DNA of 64,000 nucleotides. Origin: an uncultured Alistipes sp. Lineage in GTDB: Bacteria > Bacteroidota > Bacteroidia > Bacteroidales > Rikenellaceae. Below the pieces are notes generated by a model. It saw nothing but the letters and a program-made list of their open reading frames with translations, did not search any database and was not told the origin of the DNA. The DNA lies in the NCBI GenBank assembly GCA_944326855.1, contig CALVFO010000003.1:24592-88591 (forward strand), read 5' to 3'. This document shows, in pieces, positions 17,180 through 26,583 of this stretch; the stretch's first letter is position 1, and every line of letters starts with the position of its first letter. Position numbers and translations under genes: made by a program.

Positions 17180-20100
17180 TCAGACTTTTTCCACACTCAA
17201 TACCAGCGGCATTTCATCGAGATCCACCGTCGTGGCCCGTGCAGGGTCGATTCCTTCCACCAAATCGATACTCAGGGCCAAGGTCTGACCCGCGATATAA
17301 TCCCGATAGGATTCTACCGCACCTTCGATCTCCGGCCGACGATCGATCCGCACCCGAATCTTATCCGTCACCTCGAAACCGCTGTCTTTACGGATATTCT
17401 GGATCCGATTCACCAATTCCCGGGCCAGGCCTTCCCGACGCAACTCTTCGGTCACCGTGATATCCACAGCTACGGTCAATTTTCCTTCGGTAGCCACCAG
17501 CCAACCCGGCATATCTTCCGAGGTAATGTCGAAATCGGCCGCCGTCGCTTCAATCACCACACCGTCGATCTCGGCGGTCCAACGATCGGTACGTTCCACT
17601 TCGGCGATATCGGCCTGCGAGAAACCGGCCACCAGCGCGGCGATCTGTTTCATCTGCTTGCCGTAACGGGGACCCAAGGTCTTGAAGTTCGGCTTAATGC
17701 GTTTGGTAATCACCCCGGTGGTATCCTCGATGAACTCCATATCCTTGATATTGACCTCACTGAGGATCAAGCCTCGAACCGCTTCGATATTGGCTTTGAT
17801 GGCCGGATCGAGCACCGGAATCACCAGTTTCGAAAGCGGCTGACGCACCTTGATGTTCACCTTACGACGCAGCGCCAATACCATGGACGATACCCGTTGA
17901 GCCATCTCCATAATCGTTTCCAGATGGGCATCCACCGCCGAAGCATCATACACCGGGAAATCGGCCAGATGCACCGACTCGCTGTGACGTCCGCTCATGG
18001 CGTTCAAGTCGCCGAAAATCTGTTCGGTAATGAACGGTGCAAACGGTGCCGCCAACTGAGAAACCGTTTCCAGGCAGGTATACAAGGTCTGATAAGCAGC
18101 CAGCTTATCCTGACTCATTCCCCCGCCCCAGAAACGTTTGCGGTTCAGACGCACGTACCAGTTCGACAGATTTTCGTTCACGAAATCCTGAATGGCCCGA
18201 GCCGCCGGCGTAGGATCGTAATCTTCCAGAGAATCGGTTACGGTCTTCACCAACGTATTGAGCAGCGAAATGATCCAACGGTCGATCTCGGGACGTTCCT
18301 GCAAAGGCACCTGTGCTTCACGTCCGGTGAACCCATCCACATTGGCATACAACGCAAAGAAACTGTACGTATTGTAAAGGGTTCCGAAGAATTTGCGACG
18401 CACTTCATCGACACCGTCCACATCGAACTTGAGGTTATCCCACGGCTGGGAGTTGACGATCATGTACCAACGTACGGCATCGGCCCCATAACGATCGATC
18501 ACCTCGAACGGATCGACGGCATTGCCCAGACGTTTGCTCATCTTGTTGCCGTTCTTGTCCAGCACCAACCCGTTGGAGATAATATTCTTGAAGGCCACGC
18601 TATCGAAGAGCATCGTAGCCAGTGCATGCAACGTAAAGAACCAGCCTCGCGTCTGATCGACTCCTTCGGCAATAAAATCGGCCGGGAAAACTTTCCGGAA
18701 AGCCTCACCCTGGATTTCAAACGGATAGTGGGCCTGAGCATACGGCATGGCCCCCGAATCGAACCATACGTCGATCAGGTCGCTTTCGCGCACCATCTTT
18801 TCGCCTTTGGACGAAACCAACACGATGTTGTCCACATAAGGACGATGCAGGTCGAACTTGCGATAATTTTCCGGGCTGTAATCGCCTTCCACATAATCCT
18901 TCAGGGGATTTTCGGTCATGAAGCCCGCCTGGATGGATTTTTCGATCTCCTGTTTGAGCTCGGCCACCGACGAGATACACTTCAGTTCGCCATGGTCTTC
19001 CGTCGCCCAGATAGGCAGCGGAGTTCCCCAATACCGGGAACGCGACAGGTTCCAATCCACCAGGTTTTCCAGCCATTTCCCGAAACGTCCGGCACCGGTC
19101 GAAGCGGGCTTCCAGTTGATCGTTTCATTGAGGGCGATCAACCGATCCTTCAGGGCCGTGGTCTTGATAAACCACGAGTCGAGCGGATAGTACAGCACCG
19201 GTTTGTCGGTCCGCCAGCAATGCGGATAGTTGTGGGTATGTTTTTCGATGCGGAATACCTGCCCCTGCTGTTTGAGCATCATGCAGATGGTAATATCCAG
19301 CGTCTCATCCTTGTCCGTCAGGGTCGGATCGTAGGCGTTCTTCACGAAACGTCCCGCATACGGTGCATAGGCATCCACCTGCACATGATCCCGTACAAAG
19401 GCCGGATCCATATCCTCGACCCGATAAAATTTCCCGGTCCGGTCCACCATCGGCTGGCGTTTACCAGCGCGGTCTACGACCATCAACGGAGCAATGCCCT
19501 GTTGTTTGGCCACCCGGTCGTCATCGGCCCCGAACGTGGGCGCGATGTGTACGATCCCCGTACCGTCTTCGGTAGTAACAAAGTCCCCCGTAATCACCCG
19601 GAAAGCATCGCCATCGGGTTTAATCCACGGAATCAGCGGTTCGTAACGGATACCGGCCAACTCTTCGCCCCGGTATTCGGCCAACACCCGGAACGGAATA
19701 TTTTTCCCGTCACCCGAATAGGCATCCATAGCCAACTCGGCGTTTTTCTTCGGGAAATAGTTCGCCATCAAATCCTTGGCCAACACCACCGTAATCGGCT
19801 GCCCGGTATAGGGGTTGTAGGACTGCACCTTCACATAGCTGATGCCGGGACCTACGGCCAGCGCCGTATTGGAAGGCAGAGTCCACGGCGTCGTCGTCCA
19901 GGCCATGAAATAGAGGTCGCCCTCAACGCCATCGAACAATTTTTCGCTGGCAGCATCCCGAATCACCCGGAACTGAGCCGTACAGGTCGTATCCTTCACA
20001 TCGCGATAGCAACCCGGCTGGTTGAGTTCGTGGTTGCTCAAACCCGTTCCGGCGGCCGGCGAATAGGGCTGAATCGTGTACCCCTTATACAACAAACCTT

Positions 20101-20614
20101 TCTTATACAGTTCGCTGAGCAGATACCACAACGTTTCGATATATTTGTTGTCATAGGTGATATACGGATCGTCCATATTGATCCAATAACCCATATCCCG
20201 CGTCAGTTTCTCCCACTGATCGGTGTAGGTCATTACCTCGCGACGACAAATATCATTGTACTCTTCGATGGAAATTTTCGTCCCGATATCTTCCTTGGTG
20301 ATCCCGAGTTTCTTTTCCACACCCAGTTCCACCGGCAGACCGTGGGTATCCCACCCTGCCTTACGATGCACCAAGAACCCTTTCTGGGTTTTATAGCGGC
20401 AGAATACATCCTTGATCGTGCGGGCCATCACATGGTGAATACCCGGAGTACCGTTGGCCGAGGGAGGCCCTTCGAAAAAAACGAAAGTCGGATGACCCTC
20501 GCGCAATGTAATGCTCTTGTGGAACGTATCCTCACGATCCCACACCTCCAGTATCTCCTTATTGATCCGGGACAGATCCAGTCCCTTGTACTCTTTGAAT
20601 TTAGAACTCGCCAT
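17180..20614 (-). CDS. ileS: Isoleucyl-tRNA synthetase, IleRS2 type with GIHH signature
   Basis: 1144 residues, complete. Charges tRNA-Ile. Class I signatures: the HIGH region reads GIHHVMARTIKD (GIHH at 58-61) and the KMSKS motif is KMSKRLGN (about 690). The editing (CP1) domain includes WTTTPWTLPSNTALAVGP. The C-terminal part lacks the zinc-finger end typical of IleRS1, so this is the eukaryote-like IleRS2 type. Aligning on the downstream TIKD places Gly where the first His of HIGH normally is and His where Gly is, a swap (HxGH to GxHH) reported for IleRS2 enzymes with extreme mupirocin resistance. A -7 element (TATTTTTG on the minus strand, 20728-20721) lies upstream within the end of the next gene. 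Confidence 0.97.
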   Translation of the reverse strand: MASSKFKEYKGLDLSRINKEILEVWDREDTFHKSITLREGHPTFVFFEGPPSANGTPGIHHVMARTIKDVFCRYKTQKGFLVHRKAGWDTHGLPVELGVEKKLGITKEDIGTKISIEEYNDICRREVMTYTDQWEKLTRDMGYWINMDDPYITYDNKYIETLWYLLSELYKKGLLYKGYTIQPYSPAAGTGLSNHELNQPGCYRDVKDTTCTAQFRVIRDAASEKLFDGVEGDLYFMAWTTTPWTLPSNTALAVGPGISYVKVQSYNPYTGQPITVVLAKDLMANYFPKKNAELAMDAYSGDGKNIPFRVLAEYRGEELAGIRYEPLIPWIKPDGDAFRVITGDFVTTEDGTGIVHIAPTFGADDDRVAKQQGIAPLMVVDRAGKRQPMVDRTGKFYRVEDMDPAFVRDHVQVDAYAPYAGRFVKNAYDPTLTDKDETLDITICMMLKQQGQVFRIEKHTHNYPHCWRTDKPVLYYPLDSWFIKTTALKDRLIALNETINWKPASTGAGRFGKWLENLVDWNLSRSRYWGTPLPIWATEDHGELKCISSVAELKQEIEKSIQAGFMTENPLKDYVEGDYSPENYRKFDLHRPYVDNIVLVSSKGEKMVRESDLIDVWFDSGAMPYAQAHYPFEIQGEAFRKVFPADFIAEGVDQTRGWFFTLHALATMLFDSVAFKNIISNGLVLDKNGNKMSKRLGNAVDPFEVIDRYGADAVRWYMIVNSQPWDNLKFDVDGVDEVRRKFFGTLYNTYSFFALYANVDGFTGREAQVPLQERPEIDRWIISLLNTLVKTVTDSLEDYDPTPAARAIQDFVNENLSNWYVRLNRKRFWGGGMSQDKLAAYQTLYTCLETVSQLAAPFAPFITEQIFGDLNAMSGRHSESVHLADFPVYDASAVDAHLETIMEMAQRVSSMVLALRRKVNIKVRQPLSKLVIPVLDPAIKANIEAVRGLILSEVNIKDMEFIEDTTGVITKRIKPNFKTLGPRYGKQMKQIAALVAGFSQADIAEVERTDRWTAEIDGVVIEATAADFDITSEDMPGWLVATEGKLTVAVDITVTEELRREGLARELVNRIQNIRKDSGFEVTDKIRVRIDRRPEIEGAVESYRDYIAGQTLALSIDLVEGIDPARATTVDLDEMPLVLSVEKV

Positions 20615-20733
20615 AATCTATCTCTTGTCTTACTCTTCAGCTTGATGATCGGAAGCGGGCTATGTTCCGGCCGGACCCTGCGTCCAACCGACATTACCGC
20701 GTTTCCGTATCGGTAAATCGCAAAAATACAAAA

Positions 20734-22395
20734 TTATTTCTGGAATATAGCAGGATAACGATTGATAAAATACACCGGCGTACAACTCCAGGCATGACAA
20801 TAACTGTTCATCGGGGCAAAACCGTATGGAGAGCGCAGATCATTTTGGGGATCATACACTTCCCAGAACGTATCGGCCCCTTTGTCGGCCATCTCACCCC
20901 AGTAGTTCAGCAAGGTCTCCCGGGCCCGATCCTCAAGGCCGCAACGAATCAAGGCCTCGATCACATAATGCCACGCATACGGAGAACCCGGATACAAGGC
21001 ATCCCGCTGCGCAAAAACCTGCTCCATGGCCCGAGCCCCCTCCTGAGGAGTCAGCGTGCCGGAAAGAATCATCCAGGCCTGAGACAAATAAGAAACCTGA
21101 CGATCCGGTCCCGAAACCACCCATCCGGCCTTCCGGTCGTAATAACGTTCACGCCCGGCCTTTTTCATCCGACGAATCAGCTCCGGCCAATCTTCCACCT
21201 CGTTTTCGACACCCAGCATCCGGGCCAGTTCACAGGACTGTTCCAGAGCGAAAGTCATCAGACCCTGAATGGAGGCGGCCCGATCGTATCCATCCTTCCA
21301 ATCGAATACCAACCAATATTGCGGTTGCTTTTCCACATCGTATACCGCTTCGGAGTCCAGATACCCTCGGGCCATTTCGACCTGACGTCTGACTACCGGC
21401 CACAGATCGGCAGCCGTCTCGCGATCTCCGGTCGCCTTGAGATATTCCAACAGGGTCACCCCGTACAACAGACAATAATCCATCGTATAGGTCTCACTCA
21501 ACGGATGAGGCGTCGGTTCTTCAAGCACCGTAGCCCGCACCACACCCTTTTCGTCGGACAAGGCCGCCAACAGATACAGGCAACGTTTGGTCAGCTCATG
21601 ATTCCGGTACGACACGGCATTGGCGATCGACTCCAGGTACAGATCGCCGATCCACAAGCGCCGGTCGCGTTTGGGGCCATCCTCATAGACCGTCTGCATA
21701 CACTCTTTCAGGGTCGCCAACCCGATAGCATAGATTCGGGCCATGCGGGGATCGGTCCCTTCCGACAAACCCGGAACCGTATCCGGAGCCGAAGTCGTCG
21801 CCCGGCAATGTATATCGGTAAAATAAAAATCATAGTACGAAGAACAGCCCAGCATTTCGATTTTCACATAGCGGAAAGCCAGCCTCCGAGGGATGGTCAC
21901 CGTAGCGGGCAGAGCCGTCAGCGTCACGATTTCGTCCTGCAACCAGGCCCGGCTCAAACCGCCCGGATACTGCGTGAAGGGAATATTCAACTCCCCGGGC
22001 ACCTCTCCGAAAGTCATTTTCAAACGCAAAGGAGCATCGGCATCCTTGTTGGCACAAACCGTAAAGGTGATATAGCCGGTGAGATGTTCTCCGAAATCCA
22101 GTATGGTTTCCTTTCCCTGTCCGATACGCTGTTTGATCAGGGCCCCGTAAAAGCCGGACACATCCGTTTCGGGTTCCATGCGCCACCCCTGAAACGCAGT
22201 CGAATCGCTCACCGAACGAACCAAACCGACCGGATCTACCCGTCGTTCCCGCAGTTCGGGTTTAGCCTTTTCGGCTTTCTGAAGCCAAGCCTCGCGACGG
22301 TCGGCAAAAACATCCTCTCCGGCCTGCAGACAGGTCGTCCCCAACCCGAACAAAACGGCGGACAGACCCACGATTTTCACTACCTGATGCCACAT
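20734..22395 (-). CDS. Exported GH78-like six-hairpin glycosidase
   Basis: 553 residues with a signal peptide (about 1-25, ending CLQAGE). Residues about 60-200 form a beta-rich domain (TILDFGEHLTGYITF) like the one before the catalytic domain in bacterial alpha-L-rhamnosidases. The rest is the (alpha/alpha)6 barrel: YEDGPKRDRRLWIGDLY corresponds to the DCPQRDERLGWTGD acid motif of GH78, and ADTFWEVYDP to the conserved Trp-Glu near the base. Shorter than typical GH78 (700-1000) and missing the N-terminal carbohydrate domain, so a divergent member; the sugar is not certain. It stands alone upstream of ileS, not in a sugar-use cluster. Confidence 0.8.
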   Translation of the reverse strand: MWHQVVKIVGLSAVLFGLGTTCLQAGEDVFADRREAWLQKAEKAKPELRERRVDPVGLVRSVSDSTAFQGWRMEPETDVSGFYGALIKQRIGQGKETILDFGEHLTGYITFTVCANKDADAPLRLKMTFGEVPGELNIPFTQYPGGLSRAWLQDEIVTLTALPATVTIPRRLAFRYVKIEMLGCSSYYDFYFTDIHCRATTSAPDTVPGLSEGTDPRMARIYAIGLATLKECMQTVYEDGPKRDRRLWIGDLYLESIANAVSYRNHELTKRCLYLLAALSDEKGVVRATVLEEPTPHPLSETYTMDYCLLYGVTLLEYLKATGDRETAADLWPVVRRQVEMARGYLDSEAVYDVEKQPQYWLVFDWKDGYDRAASIQGLMTFALEQSCELARMLGVENEVEDWPELIRRMKKAGRERYYDRKAGWVVSGPDRQVSYLSQAWMILSGTLTPQEGARAMEQVFAQRDALYPGSPYAWHYVIEALIRCGLEDRARETLLNYWGEMADKGADTFWEVYDPQNDLRSPYGFAPMNSYCHAWSCTPVYFINRYPAIFQK

Positions 22396-22586
22396 ATTCC
22401 AACGATCTAATATATTTCGACATATCCCCCGAAGGGGCTTCCCGCAAAGATAATTTTTTCACGCATATATCCCAACCGATCGATGGCAGGAACGAGCTCC
22501 CGGTCCCCTGATTTTCCGGGATTTCCGTTCCCTGCAATTCCAAAAACAGCTTCCCGGAGATTTTCATCCGCAGGTCGGGAGCGGAT

Positions 22587-23528
22587 TCATTTTTTCCGAA
22601 GCCCTTCTCTCGCCCGTATTTCCGATTCGGGAAATGCCATGTGCAGAATCGGAAACGGATTGCCCTGAGCATCGGTTTCGGTGCGGCCGACCGTCCGAAA
22701 ACCGAGATGCCGATAAAAACCTTCCGCTCGGGGATTCTGTTCATTGACATCGACATACTCCACCCGATATTGTTCGAGGGCCGTACGCACCAGCCGACTG
22801 CCCTGTCCCTCCCCGAAACAGGTCGGCCGCACAAACAGCATCTCGATTTTCCGCTGCTCTACCCCCATAAAAGCCAATGTCTCTTCGTCTCGGCACACGA
22901 TCAGCAACGTCTCGATTTCACGCAATGCATCCGCCACCAGAGGCCTCAACGTTTCGATATTCTCCTCGTTCAGGAAATGATGGGTGGCCCGTACGGATTC
23001 TTCCCACAAAAGCACCCATGCTCCGATCTTTTCTTCGGTCCGTTCAGCGGCGGATACGCTACAAAGTCGATCGAGCGGTTTCCGAAAATAGATCATATCC
23101 GTCAACACTCTACCCTCTTCCACAATGGGATGATCATAATGACGGGTGAAAAAATCGGGAACCGTGTGCGAATAGACAAATCCGCAACTCCGATAAAACG
23201 ACACCGTCTGCCGACTGTCGCCCGTACCGACCCACAACGTATGACAAACATCCTGATAATACCGTCCCAGATATTCGACCAGCTGTCGTCCATAACCCTG
23301 CCGCTGACACGTCGGAGCCACCGCCAGATTTTTCAACTCACAACCTCCGTCGTCCTCTTGTGTGACGACGGCCACAGCCAACGGTTCCGACGGTTCCGCT
23401 TCGCCATACATCACAAACAGATCCCCCCGGTCCAGATAACGATCGATCATGGATTCCTGTTCGTCGCCCAGCAGCAACAAGGGTAAAAACCGCTTTTTAT
23501 GGGAAGTGATTCGTAAAATTTGCATCAT
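22587..23528 (-). CDS. Tandem GNAT acetyltransferase (two domains)
   Basis: 313 residues with two GNAT folds in one chain. Domain 1 (about 1-140) has the acetyl-CoA loop VAPTCQRQGYGRQLV and the FYRSCGF helix end; domain 2 (about 165-300) has VRATHHFL, typical of YjaB-like GNATs, then RPTCFGEGQGSRLV and FYRHLGFRTVGR. The first domain resembles YvbK-like and the second YjaB-like enzymes, so the gene looks like a fusion of two usually separate proteins. Acceptor substrates are unknown; one domain may be regulatory. Confidence 0.85.
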   Translation of the reverse strand: MMQILRITSHKKRFLPLLLLGDEQESMIDRYLDRGDLFVMYGEAEPSEPLAVAVVTQEDDGGCELKNLAVAPTCQRQGYGRQLVEYLGRYYQDVCHTLWVGTGDSRQTVSFYRSCGFVYSHTVPDFFTRHYDHPIVEEGRVLTDMIYFRKPLDRLCSVSAAERTEEKIGAWVLLWEESVRATHHFLNEENIETLRPLVADALREIETLLIVCRDEETLAFMGVEQRKIEMLFVRPTCFGEGQGSRLVRTALEQYRVEYVDVNEQNPRAEGFYRHLGFRTVGRTETDAQGNPFPILHMAFPESEIRAREGLRKK

Positions 23529-23715
23529 TTGTCGTCTCTGAAGTGGATCCGATGGATCGGAAGGCCCCTCTAAGCCGAAACTCTTCTTTTCGGTTACCGA
23601 GGCAGAGATCTCCGTTCCCTGCCCGCTCTCTCTTGATTTTTCTCGTTTTTATTTCTACTTTTAGAAAGGAAATAGCGTAAATGCAGCATTCACTTACCGC
23701 CCAAATGTATGTCTT

Positions 23716-24162
23716 ATGAAAAAGATCATGTTCTGTGTGTGCTTATGCTGGATTCTCCCGTTGATAAGCCCGGCCCAATCGAACGATTATCAAAAAACCG
23801 TCGAGGAACTCCTCGTCGTATCCGGTTCGGGAGAGGTACTGCAACAAACGATCCCCCGCATCTTCGCCCTGCTCAAACAACAAACTCCCGGCGTTGCGGA
23901 CGCCTACTGGGAAGAGGCCGAGAAAGAGATAACCCAAACGGCCTCCTCGGAACTGGCCGCCATGATGGTACCCGTCTACCAGAAATACCTGACTCAGGAA
24001 GAACTGAATGAAATCATTGCCTTCTACAAAACCCCATCCGGTCGGAAACTGGCCGAAGTCAGTCCCCGGATTTCGACTGAAATGATGACCATCGGCCAAC
24101 AATGGGGCATGCAACTCAGCCAGAAAATTCTCCAACAACTCAAAGATAAAGGGCATCTGTAA
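23716..24162 (+). CDS. Secreted DUF2059 protein
   Basis: 148 residues: signal peptide MKKIMFCVCLCWILPLISPA with cleavage near AQS, then a helical DUF2059 domain. Family features are the segment YLTQEELNEIIAFYKTPSGR and the following ISTEMMTIGQQWG. The domain is widespread and uncharacterised, found in periplasmic proteins. It stands alone between a GNAT gene and an M48 peptidase gene in opposite orientation. A TACTTTTA sequence near 23656 could be its -7 element. Confidence 0.85.
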   Translation: MKKIMFCVCLCWILPLISPAQSNDYQKTVEELLVVSGSGEVLQQTIPRIFALLKQQTPGVADAYWEEAEKEITQTASSELAAMMVPVYQKYLTQEELNEIIAFYKTPSGRKLAEVSPRISTEMMTIGQQWGMQLSQKILQQLKDKGHL

Positions 24163-24222
24163 GGGTTTACAGCCAACCGTATCGAAGCCGGATCACCGAA
24201 CGAGAATCCTAAAACACCCAGC

Positions 24223-24273
24223 GACATCCCGAAACGACAGGATGCCTTTCCCCGTACAAAACCGCGGGATGTC
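24223..24273. repeat. Inverted repeat between convergent genes
   Basis: GACATCCCG (24223-24231) and CGGGATGTC (24265-24273) pair over a 33-nt loop. Lies between two convergent genes, so it may act in termination, but no T run follows. Confidence 0.35.
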
Positions 24274-24414
24274 CCGGAATGTTTTATCTCGGTTCGATTC
24301 TCTCCGCTCGGTTCCGTCCCTGACGGATCCGGCTTTTTTCTGTTTCCAATCCGAGAGATTCACGAGCGAATTTCCGATTTCTTTCGGGTAAAACTCTGGT
24401 CCGAATCCCGAAAT

Positions 24415-25215
24415 TCAGCTTTTCAGACGTTTCCGATACGCTTCGGCCCGATGGTGCATGCGAGCCGCACGACGAGCCGTCTCGGGATGGGTCGAAAACA
24501 GACGCATAAATTCGGACATACCCCCCATCCCCTCTTTCGAAAGGCTCTGCAAGCGATCCAACGCCTCTCCCATCGCCCGCGGATCATACCCGTTACGCAC
24601 CAAAAAACCGAAACTGAAATCATCCGCCCGATACTCCTGTTGCTGCGAAAAACGGGCTCCGGCATACTTTTCCGCCAACGAACCCAACTGCGAAGCACTC
24701 AGTCCGGCCAAAGCACCGCCCGCCGCACTCAATACGCCTCGGGCCGCCGACGTCAAATAAGCCTTGCGCATGGCCCCCAAGGAATCACGATTGCGTACAT
24801 GTCCCATTTCATGCCCGATAATCGCCATCAGTTGATCGTCGGTCATCCGATCCATCAGGCCCGAAAAAACCCGGATACTGCCGTCTGCCGTAGCAAAAGC
24901 ATTGACATCGGGGGTCTTGTAGACCTTGAAATTGAGCGGGACCCGATTGACCGATTCGTACCGGTCGGTCAGGCGGGCCAAACGTTCCGCATAAGGATCC
25001 CCTTTCGGTGCCACCTCATTGCGGGCATCCGCATACCGGATATATTCCGCCGCCATACGCACAACCTCCTCGTCCCGCAGATCGGCCGCCTTGAGCACAT
25101 CCACCGTAGCCTGAAGCCCGGGATGCGGCAAACGAACCGGCCAGCGAGTCACGACCAGCACATAAATGATCAACGCGATAAGAACGGCTGTCAACATAGC
25201 AAAAAGGGCGATCAA
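24415..25215 (-). CDS. M48-family membrane-anchored zinc metalloprotease
   Basis: 266 residues. One N-terminal membrane anchor (about 2-22), then the M48 catalytic domain with HEMGH (H135, E136, H139), the conserved asparagine region DVNAFAT and a third zinc ligand in QQEYRADDF (about 192-200). The order and size resemble periplasm-facing YcaL/LoiP/BepA-like proteases, which clear damaged envelope proteins; this one is not a lipoprotein and lacks TPRs. Divergent from gcvT with about 100 bp between. Confidence 0.85.
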   Translation of the reverse strand: MIALFAMLTAVLIALIIYVLVVTRWPVRLPHPGLQATVDVLKAADLRDEEVVRMAAEYIRYADARNEVAPKGDPYAERLARLTDRYESVNRVPLNFKVYKTPDVNAFATADGSIRVFSGLMDRMTDDQLMAIIGHEMGHVRNRDSLGAMRKAYLTSAARGVLSAAGGALAGLSASQLGSLAEKYAGARFSQQQEYRADDFSFGFLVRNGYDPRAMGEALDRLQSLSKEGMGGMSEFMRLFSTHPETARRAARMHHRAEAYRKRLKS

Positions 25216-25315
25216 ATTCGATTTTCGGGTATAAAATTAGGATTATTTAACGTAAATTCGCAATCGAAACAAAAAACCCGTCTCTAAACATACGAAACTA
25301 AATACAAACTTCAAC

Positions 25316-26419
25316 ATGAAAACAACCGCATTCACCAAGTATCACCTCGCAAACGGGGCCCGCATGGCCGAATTCGCCGGGTACAACATGCCGATCGAAT
25401 TCTCGGGGATCAACGACGAACACCTGACCGTCCGCGAAAAAGCCGGCGTATTCGACGTCAGCCACATGGGCGAGATCTGGGTCAAAGGCCCCAAAGCCCT
25501 CGATTTCCTGCAATACGTCACCTCGAACAACGTGGCCGCGCTGTACGACGGCAAAATTCAGTACTCCTGCCTGCCGAACGGTCGCGGGGGAATTGTCGAC
25601 GACATTTTGGTCTATCGCATCGATGCCGAAACCTATCTGCTGGTGGTCAACGCCGCCAACGTGGAAAAAGACTGGAAACACCTCTGCGCTGCCGGTGAAA
25701 AATTCGGTCTCACCCCCGGCAAAGAACTCTACAACGCTTCGGATGAAATCGCCCAACTGGCCATCCAGGGTCCTCTGGCGATGAAAATCGTTCAAAAACT
25801 CTGTCCGAAAGCCGACGTGGAAAACCTCGAATACTATACGTTCATCAAAACCGAAGTAGCCGGCATCCAGAATGCCATCGTATCGGCTACGGGATATACC
25901 GGAGCCGGCGGTTGCGAAATTTACGTCGCCAACGAAGACGCCGACAAACTCTGGGAAGCCCTTTGGAAAGTCGGTCCCGAATTCGGGTTGAAAAACATCG
26001 GTCTGGGGGCACGTGACACCCTGCGTCTGGAAAAAGGCTTCTGCCTCTACGGCAACGATATCGACGATACCACGTCCCCCATCGAAGCCGGTCTGGGATG
26101 GATCACCAAATTCGTAGACGGCAAGGACTTCATCGACCGTGAAACCAATGCCAAAATCAAAGCCGAAGGTCCCAAACGCAAACTCGTAGGCTTCGAACTG
26201 ACCCAGCGCGGAATTCCCCGTCACGGCTACCAGTTGGCCGACAAAGACGGCAACATCATCGGGACAGTTACTTCGGGGACCATGTCGCCCTCGCTGAAAA
26301 AAGGTATCGGTATGGGTTATGTTGCCAGCCAATGGGCCGCTCCGGGCAGCGAAATCAACGTCATCATCCGGGAAAAACCGGTGGCTGCCGTGGTCGTTAA
26401 AACACCGTTCGTCAAATAA
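25316..26419 (+). CDS. gcvT: Glycine cleavage system T protein (aminomethyltransferase)
   Basis: 367 residues, full length. In glycine cleavage it takes the aminomethyl group from the H protein and passes methylene to tetrahydrofolate, releasing ammonia. Typical motifs: [11 protein letters not shown] near the start, [14 protein letters not shown], the folate-binding [19 protein letters not shown], and the C-terminal PRHGYQL / [21 protein letters not shown]. The H and P protein genes are not next to it. A TAAATTCG sequence near 25252 could be a weak -7 element. Confidence 0.96.
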   Translation: MKTTAFTKYHLANGARMAEFAGYNMPIEFSGINDEHLTVREKAGVFDVSHMGEIWVKGPKALDFLQYVTSNNVAALYDGKIQYSCLPNGRGGIVDDILVYRIDAETYLLVVNAANVEKDWKHLCAAGEKFGLTPGKELYNASDEIAQLAIQGPLAMKIVQKLCPKADVENLEYYTFIKTEVAGIQNAIVSATGYTGAGGCEIYVANEDADKLWEALWKVGPEFGLKNIGLGARDTLRLEKGFCLYGNDIDDTTSPIEAGLGWITKFVDGKDFIDRETNAKIKAEGPKRKLVGFELTQRGIPRHGYQLADKDGNIIGTVTSGTMSPSLKKGIGMGYVASQWAAPGSEINVIIREKPVAAVVVKTPFVK

Positions 26420-26462
26420 ATCGAAAACTGTATCCGCGGGTTATTCCGCCGGAAACAGATAA

Positions 26463-26505
26463 CCACAAAAAACGGATACCGAGATTCGGTATCCGTTTTT
26501 TGTGG
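26463..26505. terminator. Bidirectional terminator after gcvT
   Basis: A 20-bp perfect stem (CCACAAAAAACGGATACCGA and its complement) with a GAT loop and T runs on both strands. It serves gcvT and the convergent barrel gene. Confidence 0.9.
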
Positions 26506-26583
26506 CCCGCAAGCGGCCAACAGACTATCTTTCGGAATTACGCGACCGACCCGATCGCCGTTCCCCGCAAGACCTTGCTTTTC

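Noticed and set aside
17897-20716. 939-codon plus-strand open frame
   Set aside because: Antisense to ileS; composition (His, Arg, Gln rich) typical of a complementary-strand artefact.
25298-26332. 344-codon minus-strand frame
   Set aside because: Antisense shadow of gcvT.
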